DNA of 64,000 nucleotides from Bradyrhizobium sp. CCGUVB4N (GTDB lineage Bacteria; Pseudomonadota; Alphaproteobacteria; Rhizobiales; Xanthobacteraceae). The notes beneath the pieces were generated by a model. That model was not told the DNA's origin. It saw only the letters and a list, made by a program, of their open reading frames with translations, and did not search any database. Positions 53,355 to 61,459 of the stretch are shown one piece after another. How positions within the stretch are numbered: position 1 is the stretch's first letter; each line of letters starts with the position of its first letter. The position numbers and the translations under genes are program-made. The stretch covers positions 1,178,001 to 1,242,000 of the forward strand of contig NZ_JANADP010000001.1 in assembly GCF_024199945.1 (NCBI RefSeq). Reading direction: 5' to 3'.

Positions 53355-54563
53355 CTATTGCCTGGCGAGCGCGCACTGGCCATCGCTCTCGGAGCGGAAC
53401 GCGTCCTCGCCCTTGATCGTGGCGACGACCTTCAGCAGATCCCAGGTGGATTTCGACTCCTCGGGCGATTTGACCTGGAGCAGATAGAGCGGGTGGATCT
53501 TGCGTCCGTCCTTGCGGATATAGCCTTTGCCGAACAGCGGATCGTCGGTCGGCAGCTCCTTCATCGCGGCGACGACCGCCTTGCCGTCCTTGGCGCTGCC
53601 GGCCTTGTCCACCGCCTTGAGATAGTGAATGACCGAGGCGTAGACGCCGGCCTGCATGTCGTTCGGATAGGCTTTCGAGGGAATGCGCTCGGCGAAGCGT
53701 TTTGCGAAGGCGCGCGTGCCGTCGTTCAGATCCCAGTAGAACGGGTTCATGATCTGCGCGCCTTGCGCAAACTTGAGGCCGAGCGCGGGAAGGCCGTTCA
53801 TGCCCAGGATCAGTCCGACCAGCTTGTGGTCCTTGGTCAGTCCGAACTCGGCGGCCTGCTTCATCGACGTGATGGTGTCGTCGCCGGCATTGGCGAAGCC
53901 GATGACATTGGCGCCCGACGCCTGGGCCTGGAGCAGGAACGAGGCGTAGTCGGCCGTTCCCAGGGGATGCCGCACGCTGCCGAGCACCTCGCCACCGGAG
54001 GCCTTTACGGCTTCCGCGGCCTGCTTCTCCAGGTCATGGCCGAAAGCATAGTCGGCGGTGATGAAGAACCATTTCTTGCCGCCCTGCTGCACGATCGCCT
54101 TGCCGAGGCCGCGGCCGTAGGCATAGGTGTCGTAGGTCCAGTGCACCGTGTTCGGTGTGCACTTCTCGCCGGTCAGCAGCACCGTGCCGGCGCCCGATCC
54201 GACGAACACCTTGTTCTTCTCGGCGCTCATGCCGGCCACCGCGAGCGCGATCGACGAGTTCGGAATGTCGAAGATCGCATCGACGCCCTCGTTCTCGTAC
54301 CAGCGCCGCGCGATGCCGATGCCGATGTCGGTCTTGTTCTGGTGATCGGCGGCGACGACCTCGACCGGTTTGCCTCCGGCCTTTCCGCCAAAATCCTCGA
54401 CGGCCATCTTGGCGGCGACGACGGAGCCGACGCCCTGATAGCTCGCGAACGGGCCGGATTGGTCGTTCAGGATGCCGATCTTCACCGCGTCCTGGGCGAA
54501 GGCCGGCGTCGCGGTCAGCGCTACGGCCAAGATGCACAATTTGTGCAGGAATTTGCTGTTCAT
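53355..54563 (-). CDS. Orphan periplasmic substrate-binding protein (LivK/HbaE-like)
   Basis: The 402-residue protein starts MNSKFLHKLCILAVALTATPAFAQ, a clear signal peptide, then AVKIGILNDQSGPFASYQGVG, typical of type I binding proteins for amino acids and aromatic acids. The central HWTYDTYAYGRGLGKAIVQQ and DYAFGHDLEKQAAEAV segments resemble proteins that bind benzoate-like ligands. There are no permease or ATPase genes next to it, so it may serve a transporter encoded elsewhere. Co-transcription with a CYP199A-like P450 suggests it captures the P450 substrate, an aromatic acid; this is inference. Confidence 0.87.
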   Translation of the reverse strand: MNSKFLHKLCILAVALTATPAFAQDAVKIGILNDQSGPFASYQGVGSVVAAKMAVEDFGGKAGGKPVEVVAADHQNKTDIGIGIARRWYENEGVDAIFDIPNSSIALAVAGMSAEKNKVFVGSGAGTVLLTGEKCTPNTVHWTYDTYAYGRGLGKAIVQQGGKKWFFITADYAFGHDLEKQAAEAVKASGGEVLGSVRHPLGTADYASFLLQAQASGANVIGFANAGDDTITSMKQAAEFGLTKDHKLVGLILGMNGLPALGLKFAQGAQIMNPFYWDLNDGTRAFAKRFAERIPSKAYPNDMQAGVYASVIHYLKAVDKAGSAKDGKAVVAAMKELPTDDPLFGKGYIRKDGRKIHPLYLLQVKSPEESKSTWDLLKVVATIKGEDAFRSESDGQCALARQ

Positions 54564-54599
54564 TGTGTCCCTCCCAAAGCGGTCTTGGTGCCGCTGAAT

Positions 54600-54622
54600 A
54601 ATAGTTATATTTTATATCTATT
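54600..54622. promoter_or_regulatory. Palindromic MarR-type operator
   Basis: AATAGTTATA (54600-54609) and TATATCTATT (54613-54622) form an inverted repeat with one mismatch around a TTT centre. It lies in the 98-bp gap between the divergent binding-protein and MarR genes, where it can control both. The AT-rich sequence stands out strongly from its surroundings. Confidence 0.65.
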
Positions 54623-54661
54623 CTTTAGAGTGTCAATTCGGCGGCCCAAGGATCGAGGACC

Positions 54662-55141
54662 ATGAGTGCGAAAGCGTTGAGACCCGGAGCCAACTCGGCT
54701 CAGCAAACGGAGCGATCGCTGGACCTGCGTGCGCTGCAGCGGACGCCCGGCTTCATGATGCGCCTTGCCCAGCTGAAGTTCTTTGAGGGCTTTTACGAAG
54801 AGTTCGCCGCGCTGGGCCTGACACCCGCGACCTACGCGATCTTCGTCGTCATTCGCGACAATCCCGGCGTGCCTCCGAGTAGCCTTGCCAGTCTGCTGCG
54901 GCTGCGCCTGCCGAATCTGATCAAGATCCTGAACGAGCTCGAATCGTCCGGATTCATCAAGCGCAACCGCTCGAAGTCCGATCGCCGCGCCGTCGAGCTC
55001 GTGCTTACCCCGAAGGGAGCAAAGCTCATTGCCGATGGGACAAGGCTGACGGAGCCCTACAATCGGAAGATGCTGGCCCCGCTCACCGAGACCGAGAAGC
55101 GCACGCTGCTCGAGCTGTTGAACCGGATGCTGCCGCTTTAG
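54662..55141 (+). CDS. MarR-family transcriptional regulator
   Basis: The 159-residue protein has a MarR winged helix: LGLTPATYAIFVVIRDNPG, the recognition region SSLASLLRLRLPNLIKILNELESSGFI, and the wing KRNRSKSDRRAVELVLTPKG with the conserved Asp-Arg pair. MarR regulators often sense aromatic acids or their CoA thioesters. It is divergent from the P450/binding-protein operon, with a palindromic operator between, so it is the likely repressor of that operon and of itself. The stop at 55141 abuts the recombinase remnant, so insertion next to it may have removed a former neighbour. Confidence 0.9.
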   Translation: MSAKALRPGANSAQQTERSLDLRALQRTPGFMMRLAQLKFFEGFYEEFAALGLTPATYAIFVVIRDNPGVPPSSLASLLRLRLPNLIKILNELESSGFIKRNRSKSDRRAVELVLTPKGAKLIADGTRLTEPYNRKMLAPLTETEKRTLLELLNRMLPL

Positions 55142-55805
55142 GACGGGTCAGCGAGCTGGGACGTTGCGACGCCCCGCCGTCGATACGGGGCCGATCCAAC
55201 TCGCCAGGAGCTTGGCCGTCTCGCGGCGAAGCGGAGTGGCACGTTATTTCCGCCCCTTCCCCATGCAACGGATATGGGCGCCGGTTCCGATCGCCGCATC
55301 TGAGGCCGACTAGTTCGGAAGCCCGCAGACCCGTCTGCACAGCAAGCAGAAGCAGCGCATGGTCACGACGTCCGGTCCACGTCGTGCGGTCCGGCGCCGC
55401 CAGCAGGGCCGCGATCTCTTCTCCGTCGAGGAACGTCACCGCACGCCGCACATTGCGCTTATTCGGCATGGCGAGGATGCGCTGGCAATGCAGCAACCAG
55501 GTCGGATCGCTCATGGCGAGGTACCGGAAGAACGATCGGATCGCGGCCAATCGGGTGTTGCGGCTACGCGCGCGGTTGCCGCGTGCAGTCTCGGTGTGAA
55601 CGAGGACGTCGGCGACGAGATCGGCATCAATCTCCTCGATCGTCAGCTTGACCGGCGGCTTACCGTGCCGGGCGCTTGCCTATCGCAACAAAAGGCGGAA
55701 GGTGTCGCGATAGCCGGCCACGGTATGGCGGCTCGCTTCCATCTGCACGCACAGTCGGTCGGTGAAGAAACGCTGGATCAGCGCGGGCAAAGTGGCGTTG
55801 CTCAT
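55142..55805 (-). pseudogene. Decayed tyrosine recombinase (TnpB/XerC-like), truncated
   Basis: Reading left from the ATG at 55805 (MSNATLPALIQRFF), the frame meets TAG at 55680-55682 after 41 codons. It then continues in the same frame with recombinase sequence (KLTIEEIDADLVADVL, RLAAIRSFFRYLAM, LLLLAVQTGLRASELVGLRCGD). After CGD the frame shifts by a small deletion; family sequence resumes in another frame (GAHIRCMGKGRK) and hits a second stop, followed by ATPLRRETAKLLASWIG. The catalytic C-terminal half with the His-x-x-Arg and Tyr is missing. The gene is dead. Confidence 0.85.
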
Positions 55806-55950
55806 CGGCTTGCCTCCCTGCTGTCGCCACTCGCTCGCGCCATGGCCAAATCGAGCAGTTCGGGGACCGCTTCCAGATACCGGTATGTGTTGGAGGGATC
55901 GCTATGGCCTAGATAGGTCGTCAACCGGATCATCTCGCGCGCCAAATGCA
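55802..55950 (-). pseudogene. 3' remnant of a second tyrosine recombinase (TnpA-like)
   Basis: Reading left, this fragment encodes MIRLTTYLGHSDPSNTYRYL followed by EAVPELLDLAMARASG. These are the C-terminal catalytic LGH and Tyr motifs of a tandem-array tyrosine recombinase. Its stop overlaps the start of the downstream recombinase gene (ATGA), the normal arrangement in two- or three-recombinase elements. Its N-terminal part is absent: the sequence breaks off near 55950, only about 15 bases from the 3' end of the aminotransferase gene. Confidence 0.8.
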
Positions 55951-55964
55951 GTCATCACCCTCCA

Positions 55965-57143
55965 TCAAGTGGGAATAAGGCTGGACACTATTTCCACGAA
56001 ACGTTCGATCTCCTTCTCCGTGTTGAAGTAGTGCACGGAGGCGCGAACCAGCGAGGAGAGCCCCCGCCCGCCAAGATCAAGCCGGGCATAGGGCACGCCG
56101 GACACCGAGACGTTGATCTGCTGGGCTCTCAGGCGCTCGGCAATGTTCTGCGGTTCGAGACCTTGCTTCTGGAAGGTGACGATGCCGCACTTCGTCCGCC
56201 CGAGGTCATGAACGGAAACACCCGCCTCACCGCAAAGAGCATCCCGAAGCGTGGCGGCCAAGGACGACACGCGCTGTTCGATCACCGCGATGCCGATGCT
56301 CCGCGCATATCGGACAGCAGTCATGAGACCGACGCGGCCGCCGACATAGCTTTCCCAGTTCTCGAAACGCTTTGCGCCCGCCGCCAACTCGTACTGATCA
56401 TTGGTCGTCCAGTTGGCCGACAGAAGGTCGATAAATGGCGGGTCGAGTTTTTCGACAATGGCGTTGCTGACATAGAGAAAGCCGGTGCCGCGCGGCCCCC
56501 GCAGAAATTTGCGGCCGGTGCCGGAAAGGATGTCGCAACCAATGGCCTTCACGTCCACCTCAAGCTGGCCGGCTGACTGGCATGCATCAAGCAGGTAGAG
56601 GATGTTGTGCTTCTTGGCGACTTGGCCAACTGCGGCTGCCGGGTTCACCAGCCCACCCTGTGTTGGGACATGCGTGATGGCGATAAGCTTTGTGGCGGGC
56701 CTGATCAGAGTTTCGAGCGCAGCGACATCGAGTTGCCCGCTCTCGTCGGAAGGCGCTATGTCAATCTCGATCCCACGTCTTTTGGCCTGATGCAGAAATG
56801 CCAGGAAGTTCGACGCATATTCTGAACCGTGTGTAATGATCCGGTCGCCCGATTGGAGGGGGAGAGCATAGAACGCCATATCCCACGCACGAGTGGCGTT
56901 TTCGACAAAGGCGATTTCATCCGGCCTGGCATTCAAAAGGGCCGCGAATTCGCTGTAAAATGACTGCAAATCGTCTGCTAGGCGCCGCTCGGCTTCGTAG
57001 CCGCCCACGCTGTTTTCCAGATCCAACACGCCCTTGACCGCCTCGTAGACCTGACGAGGCATCAATGAAGCCCCCGCATTGTTAAAATGCAGCACTTGCT
57101 CGCAAGCGGGGGTATCCGCCCTCACCTTGTCGATATCGATCAT
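55965..57143 (-). CDS. Class V PLP-dependent aminotransferase/cysteine desulfurase-like protein
   Basis: A 392-residue fold-type I PLP enzyme. Early motifs are LHFNNAGASLMP and FVENATRAWDMAF. The cofactor Asp lies in LYLLDACQSAGQ and the Schiff-base lysine in SGTGRKFLRGPRGTGF. No active-site Cys loop typical of desulfurases is evident. The overall order resembles isopenicillin-N epimerase-like and EgtE-like C-S lyases as much as SufS. The start at 57143 (MIDIDKVRADTPA) has GAGGGAG upstream. It sits between the recombinase remnants and the TTATGCCGA repeat cluster, so it may be cargo of a former mobile element. Reaction unknown. Confidence 0.8.
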   Translation of the reverse strand: MIDIDKVRADTPACEQVLHFNNAGASLMPRQVYEAVKGVLDLENSVGGYEAERRLADDLQSFYSEFAALLNARPDEIAFVENATRAWDMAFYALPLQSGDRIITHGSEYASNFLAFLHQAKRRGIEIDIAPSDESGQLDVAALETLIRPATKLIAITHVPTQGGLVNPAAAVGQVAKKHNILYLLDACQSAGQLEVDVKAIGCDILSGTGRKFLRGPRGTGFLYVSNAIVEKLDPPFIDLLSANWTTNDQYELAAGAKRFENWESYVGGRVGLMTAVRYARSIGIAVIEQRVSSLAATLRDALCGEAGVSVHDLGRTKCGIVTFQKQGLEPQNIAERLRAQQINVSVSGVPYARLDLGGRGLSSLVRASVHYFNTEKEIERFVEIVSSLIPT

Positions 57144-57661
57144 GTGGCAAACTCCCTCGAAGATGACGGCACATTTAGTAGCCCACGTTTGGCTCATCAA
57201 GCCGGGAAGCTCCCGGTTGGAACAGTGCAAAGCAATTGAGCGTAATGGCTGCTTTTGCCAACAAAACTCAAAAACACGACCGTCAGCGTCCCACCCCATT
57301 TCTGCCGGGTTAGAGGCGATCGAACTCGCTGTGCGTAATAAATCCGATTATGCCGAACTGACGAGCGGCCAGAACCAGCTCTGACAGCCGCCAACGTTGG
57401 TCATCGGCATAATTCGGGTTACGGCATTATGCACGTTATGCCGATATCGGCATAAGACCCATTGGTCATCCCACCGCAACTCCACGTTCACTCCTCGGGT
57501 AGGTCCGCGCCATCCATTTCTGTATGCCGGCCTAGAAAATTAGGCGGTTGCCATTCTGTCTGTTCAAGGCGAAAGGAGCGCCGGAAGTGAGGAAAACAAA
57601 TCAAGCTTCATAAAACGTGCGGTTTACATCGGGCACGCCAAAGGACGATAGGAGACGAAAT
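57144..57661. other. Intergenic region with a repeat cluster
   Basis: This 518-bp gap between the leftward aminotransferase and rightward SDR genes has no credible gene. It holds the TTATGCCGA/TCGGCATAA cluster at 57347-57455 and presumably both divergent promoters. Local base composition is lower in G/C than in the flanking genes. Confidence 0.6.
57347..57455. repeat. TTATGCCGA motif cluster with a perfect 20-bp palindrome
   Basis: ATTATGCCGA (57347-57356) faces TCGGCATAAT (57404-57413). A related CGGCATTATG begins at 57422. The perfect palindrome TTATGCCGATATCGGCATAA occupies 57436-57455. So five related 9-base units occur within 109 bp. They could be terminal or recombination sites of the recombinase element whose remnants lie 1.4 kb away, or a regulator-binding array. 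Confidence 0.75.
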
Positions 57662-58411
57662 ATGGGTAAACTAGGCGGTAAGGTCGCTGTCATCACCGGC
57701 GGCAGCGATGGGATGGGACTGGCGACAGCCAAGCTGTTCGCACGCGAGGGTGCGAAGGCCATCATCACCGGGCGGGATCAGGCGAGGCTCGATGCCGCGG
57801 CGCAGAGCATCGGAAACGGCGCCGCCGCGATCGGCTGCGATATTTCGAAGATGGCGGACATTGAAGCGCTTCGTGCGTTTGTCGAGAGAAAGCACGGCCG
57901 CGTCGACATCATCTTCGCGAACGCAGGTGCGGCGCGACCGAACATGTTTGAATATATGTCGGAGGAGGAGTTCGATTTCACGGTCGCCTGCACCTTCAAG
58001 GGAACCTACTTCACGATCCAGAAGCTCCTGCCGCTCATGACATCCGGGGGCTCGATTGTCCTCAACACCACGACCCTGACCACCAAGGGCATGCCCTATG
58101 TCAGCGTCTATTCGGCAGGCAAAGCTGCCATTCGTTCGCTGGCACGCTCGCTCACGGTAGAACTCATCGACAAGGGCATACGAGTGAACGCCATGGCGCC
58201 CGGCTACATCGACACTGACCAGGCGCGCAAATCGGGTGTGAGCGAGGAGATGATTCAGCAGACCAAGACCCAAGTTCATGCCCAAATTCCGATGCACCGC
58301 AGCGGCACCGTCGATGAGATCGCAAAGGCCGTCCTGTTCTTGGCCTCCGATGACTCATCCTATCTGACAGGCAGCGAACTCTGCGTCGACGGCGGCTGGA
58401 ACCAAGTCTGA
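57662..58411 (+). CDS. SDR-family oxidoreductase
   Basis: A 249-residue classical SDR with TGGSDGMGLA, the cofactor Arg in ITGRDQARLD (suggesting NADP(H)), FANAGAARPN, catalytic Ser/Thr region LNTTTLTTKGMPYVS and YSAGKAA with Tyr/Lys. It resembles the 3-oxoacyl reductase/glucose dehydrogenase-like group of broad stress-induced SDRs. The start at 57662 follows AGGAGACGAAAT. A DoxX-like gene follows after a hairpin terminator-like structure. Substrate unknown. Confidence 0.85.
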   Translation: MGKLGGKVAVITGGSDGMGLATAKLFAREGAKAIITGRDQARLDAAAQSIGNGAAAIGCDISKMADIEALRAFVERKHGRVDIIFANAGAARPNMFEYMSEEEFDFTVACTFKGTYFTIQKLLPLMTSGGSIVLNTTTLTTKGMPYVSVYSAGKAAIRSLARSLTVELIDKGIRVNAMAPGYIDTDQARKSGVSEEMIQQTKTQVHAQIPMHRSGTVDEIAKAVLFLASDDSSYLTGSELCVDGGWNQV

Positions 58412-58434
58412 TAGTTCCTGAGATCACGCATAAC

Positions 58435-58463
58435 AAGGTCATCCGCTCTAGCCGGATGACTTT
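58435..58463 (+). terminator. Hairpin terminator-like structure after the SDR gene
   Basis: GTCATCCG (58438-58445) pairs with CGGATGAC (58453-58460) across a 7-base loop, extended by A-T pairs and one G-T pair to an 11-bp stem ending in TTT. The T-run is short, so efficiency is uncertain. Confidence 0.55.
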
Positions 58464-58509
58464 GCGGAATTGATTTGACCATGACTCATTAGAATGGGCG
58501 TGTGATCGT

Positions 58510-58890
58510 ATGTCTGAAGAGTCAGTACTGAATCCCGGGAAAATGAGTCTTTGGGTTCTGCGTGGCCTCATGGGCTTTGTTTTCATTGCTACCGGTGCGA
58601 TGAAATTGGTGGCAACACCCATGATGATTGAAGATTTCAACCATCTGGGCCTGGGGCTCTGGTTTATGTATTTCACTGGGGCTTTGGAGGTTATCGGTGG
58701 GGTTGGTGTTCTAGTGCCGCGTCTCTCGCCGTGGGCCGCCCTACTTCTGTTGGTGCCGATCGACATCGCAGCCTTCGTCCTGCAGTTGATGGTCTTTCAT
58801 CACGACTGGATTCATCCAATCGTCTTCGGTCTGATCCTTTTTGGGATCATATATCTTCAACAGAGCGCTCTCCGCTTGAAGGTGACTTGA
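58510..58890 (+). CDS. DoxX-like small membrane protein
   Basis: A 126-residue protein with four hydrophobic helices (WVLRGLMGFVFIATGAMKLV; LWFMYFTGALEVIGGVGVLV; WAALLLLVPIDIAAFVLQL; IVFGLILFGIIYL). The early GLMGFVFIATGAMKL and GALEVIGGVGVL patterns match DoxX/DoxD-like proteins. No catalytic residues are recognisable. Family members are often linked to redox stress or quinone metabolism, but no specific role can be assigned. Confidence 0.78.
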   Translation: MSEESVLNPGKMSLWVLRGLMGFVFIATGAMKLVATPMMIEDFNHLGLGLWFMYFTGALEVIGGVGVLVPRLSPWAALLLLVPIDIAAFVLQLMVFHHDWIHPIVFGLILFGIIYLQQSALRLKVT

Positions 58891-59019
58891 TCGGACCAGA
58901 GGCCGATCCCAGAGCTGCGATACGAACTACATCGCTTTGGTTCAGCTCGCCTCGATCAGGCTATGGCTTCGCGTTAACGAGTTAGAGCAGCGGGAGTTCA
59001 AGTCGAATAGCCGCTCCGA

Positions 59020-59928
59020 CTATCGCTTACGTTTGCGGGGCGTGGAGCGAGGCGCCGTTACGAATGATTTGAATGCGTCAGCGACCGCGCGAACGGTAGG
59101 GGCATCAATCGTCCCACGACGAGCCAAAATCCCGATTCGTCTATGAACCGGTGGATCGAACGAAATCGACTTTAGAGCGTCGAGGTCGGGAGAAAACAGA
59201 CCGACTGGAATAATGGTCACTCCGAGCTTGAGCCTCACAATGCTGATCATTGTCTCGATGGAGTCGAACTCCATGAAGTCATTCACCAGAATTCGACGTG
59301 CGCGCAACGTCGAATCGATTACTCGTCCAACTCCCATGGCAGGATTGAAGCGAACGAATGGGTATGTTCGCAGCAGTTCCCCGATCGAACCGCGGGCCAG
59401 ATCCTTGTGAATGACAACCTTAAGCTCTTCTTCCGATATCTGCTCAAAGGCGATCGACGGATCCAGGCGCTCCAACTCCGTAACGATTGCAACATCCAAG
59501 CGCTTTTCCTCAACCTTAAAGGCAAGTTCGGGAGACAGGCCGCTTTGAATTTGAATTCTCAAGCTCGCGTGCTCGTTCCGCAATTTTGATAGCGTTTGAG
59601 GAAGAAGGTGCGTCGCAACGGAGGGAATAACGCCAAGCCGCAACGAACCCGTAAGGCCCGTCGAAGGAGTCGATGCAAGCAGCCGAAGGGCATCGTAGCG
59701 TTCGATAATCTGTCTGGCTTCGTCGACAAGGCGCCATCCATTGCTATTGAGAACCGGCGGTCTGATGGTGCGGTCGAATAGCTTGGCTCTCATGTCGACT
59801 TCCAAGGCCTTCATCTGCATGCTGACCGCCGACTGGGTCATGTAGAGCCGCTGGGCGGCTGCGTTAAAGCTACCGCCATCTGCAATGGCCACGAGTGTGC
59901 GAAGCTGTCTGATGCTCATGCCAGACAA
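59020..59928 (-). CDS. LysR-family transcriptional regulator
   Basis: A 302-residue LysR protein with N-terminal winged HTH (IRQLRTLVAIADGGSFNAAAQRLYMTQSAVSMQMKALE) and a periplasmic-binding-like effector domain (LRLGVIPSVATHLLP; LDVAIVTELERLD; LGVTIIPVGLF). An alternative ATG lies nine bases downstream (59919). It is divergent from an ACAD-fold desulfinase-like gene, with an inverted repeat of LysR type in the gap. This suggests control of that gene by a pathway intermediate. In known 3-sulfinopropionate clusters a LysR regulator is likewise next to the desulfinase gene. Confidence 0.92.
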   Translation of the reverse strand: MSGMSIRQLRTLVAIADGGSFNAAAQRLYMTQSAVSMQMKALEVDMRAKLFDRTIRPPVLNSNGWRLVDEARQIIERYDALRLLASTPSTGLTGSLRLGVIPSVATHLLPQTLSKLRNEHASLRIQIQSGLSPELAFKVEEKRLDVAIVTELERLDPSIAFEQISEEELKVVIHKDLARGSIGELLRTYPFVRFNPAMGVGRVIDSTLRARRILVNDFMEFDSIETMISIVRLKLGVTIIPVGLFSPDLDALKSISFDPPVHRRIGILARRGTIDAPTVRAVADAFKSFVTAPRSTPRKRKR

Positions 59929-59934
59929 CTTAAC

Positions 59935-59962
59935 ATATTTTGAAGTCTGGCTCGCAAAATAT
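59935..59962. promoter_or_regulatory. LysR-type operator between the LysR and desulfinase-like genes
   Basis: ATATTTTG (59935-59942) and CAAAATAT (59955-59962) form a perfect 8-bp inverted repeat with a 12-base spacer, in the short divergent gap. The interval contains the T-N11-A pattern common to LysR sites. Confidence 0.6.
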
Positions 59963-60033
59963 TCGTTTGCCTTTCGATAGTCTGCGGAGTGAAAACGGCT
60001 GACCGTCCCGTACCCGAAGAGGATTCACCCCCT

Positions 60034-61248
60034 ATGGATATGAAGCTCTCGCCTGAGCAACAGAAGCTGAAAGCCGCTGCGCGCGAGCTTGCAGAGTCCA
60101 AATTCGCCGAAAAGGCTGCAGAGGTAGACCGAACGGAGGCCTATCCCTACGACAACGTGAAGGCGCTGACCGAAGCCGGGTTCATGGGGTACACGGTGCC
60201 TAAGGAGTATGGCGGTCGCGGCGGTAGCTTCTTTGAGGCCACCCTCATCATCGAGGAAATGGCCCGCGTATGCGGTGCTACCGGGCGTATTACGGTCGAA
60301 GCCAACATGGGCGCGATCTCAGCCGTCATGCAGTACGGTACCGAGAAGCAGAAGCGGATGGCGGCGGAGCTGGTGCTCGCCGGCGACAAGCCCGCGATCT
60401 GCATTACCGAACCGAATGCCGGTTCGGCCGCTACCGAGATGACCACGCGTGCAGACAAGCGTGGCGGCACGTATGTCATCAACGGCAAGAAGCACTGGAT
60501 CACTGGCGGCGGTGTGTCCAAGCTGCACTTGATCTTTGCCCGTATTTTCGACGAACGGGGATCGGAGCAGGGGATCGGAGGGTTCTTGGCCGTTGCTGGG
60601 ACCCCGGGTTTGAAGGTCGGCAAGCGCGAGCCGGCGATGGGCCTTCGCGGAATTCCCGAAACAGAGATCATTTTCGAAGACCTGGAAGTCAAGGACGATA
60701 TGCTCGTCCTGCCGCCGCGCGGGCTTCGTCGTGGCTTCGCCGATCTCATTGACGCCTACAACAGCCAGCGCGTTGGTGCAGGCACTGTGGCGCTCGGCAT
60801 CGCGCAAGGCGCATTCGAAAAGTCTCTTGCTTTCGTGAAGGAGCGTGAACAGTTCGGTCGTCCCATAGCGGAATTTCAGGGATTGCAATGGATGGTGGCT
60901 GACATGGCCGTAGCCGTGAATGCAGCGCGCCTTTCATTGCATCAAGCCGCTTTGAGTGCGAATCCATTTCCGGACCCTCTCTTGGCCGCCCAAGCGAAGA
61001 TCATCGCTTCCGAGACCGCCAACAACGTCACCAACCAGGCATTGCAGCTCTTCGGCGCTCGGGGATACTCGCGCAATTATCCCATGGAGCGCGCGGTGAG
61101 AGATGCTCGCATGTTCACCATTGCCGGCGGGACCGCTCAAGTGCTCAGAACCTTGGTGGCTTCGCGCGTGCTTGGCATGAAGATGCCGCAGACACGTGAC
61201 GGCTATGCCCACATTGAGCGAAGCCAAGGCCGCGATGCTGCTGAATAG
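60034..61248 (+). CDS. acd: ACAD-fold protein, probable 3-sulfinopropanoyl-CoA desulfinase
   Basis: The 404-residue protein has an acyl-CoA dehydrogenase fold but lacks the catalytic Glu at both known positions. The C-terminal site reads MFTIAGGTAQVLRT, and the alternative site has Gln245 in YNSQRVGAGTVALG. Arg85 occurs in GATGRITVEANMGA. As I recall the 3-sulfinopropanoyl-CoA desulfinase of Advenella, it shows the same Gln substitution, an essential Arg in a near-identical segment and the same ending (KMPQTRDGY here). That enzyme releases sulfite from 3-sulfinopropanoyl-CoA, giving propionyl-CoA. The LysR neighbour and the class III CoA-transferase downstream fit that pathway. A second in-frame ATG is at 60040. 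Confidence 0.82.
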   Translation: MDMKLSPEQQKLKAAARELAESKFAEKAAEVDRTEAYPYDNVKALTEAGFMGYTVPKEYGGRGGSFFEATLIIEEMARVCGATGRITVEANMGAISAVMQYGTEKQKRMAAELVLAGDKPAICITEPNAGSAATEMTTRADKRGGTYVINGKKHWITGGGVSKLHLIFARIFDERGSEQGIGGFLAVAGTPGLKVGKREPAMGLRGIPETEIIFEDLEVKDDMLVLPPRGLRRGFADLIDAYNSQRVGAGTVALGIAQGAFEKSLAFVKEREQFGRPIAEFQGLQWMVADMAVAVNAARLSLHQAALSANPFPDPLLAAQAKIIASETANNVTNQALQLFGARGYSRNYPMERAVRDARMFTIAGGTAQVLRTLVASRVLGMKMPQTRDGYAHIERSQGRDAAE

Positions 61249-61292
61249 CATGCCCGTCTGAGGGCTGGGCGCGGTCCGATCGACTATCTCGC

Positions 61293-61330
61293 CGGATGAG
61301 GCCTAGGAGCCTCGTCCGCCTCGGAAGAGG
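61293..61330 (+). repeat. Two adjacent hairpins after the desulfinase-like gene
   Basis: CGGATGAGGC (61293-61302) pairs with GCCTCGTCCG (61309-61318), with one T-G pair and a 6-base loop. CCTCGGAAGAGG (61319-61330) follows at once, a 4-bp stem with a GGAA tetraloop. No T-run is present. They precede a stronger terminator about 90 bases on. Confidence 0.5.
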
Positions 61331-61421
61331 CTCATGACGGTGCGTGCCGCTCGCTCGAAAGCGGCGATACGTTATTCGGCCGTCCTCCCGGTCGGATCAG
61401 GGGCTCGCAGGCCCGCTACTC

Positions 61422-61459
61422 GAGCCCGGCGTGTGCAAATGTACATGCCGGGCTCTTTT
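61422..61459 (+). terminator. Rho-independent terminator between the desulfinase-like and CoA-transferase genes
   Basis: GAGCCCGGC (61422-61430) pairs with GCCGGGCTC (61447-61455); inner GTGT/ACAT pairing extends the stem to about 13 bp, with an 8-base loop, and TTTT follows. It lies 52 bases before the CoA-transferase start. Either the two genes are transcribed separately or read-through is controlled here. Confidence 0.75.

Noticed and set aside
53076..54665. A 529-codon open frame on the plus strand
   Set aside because: It is antisense to the P450 and the binding protein. The translation has no recognisable domain and starts inside the P450 gene without a ribosome site.
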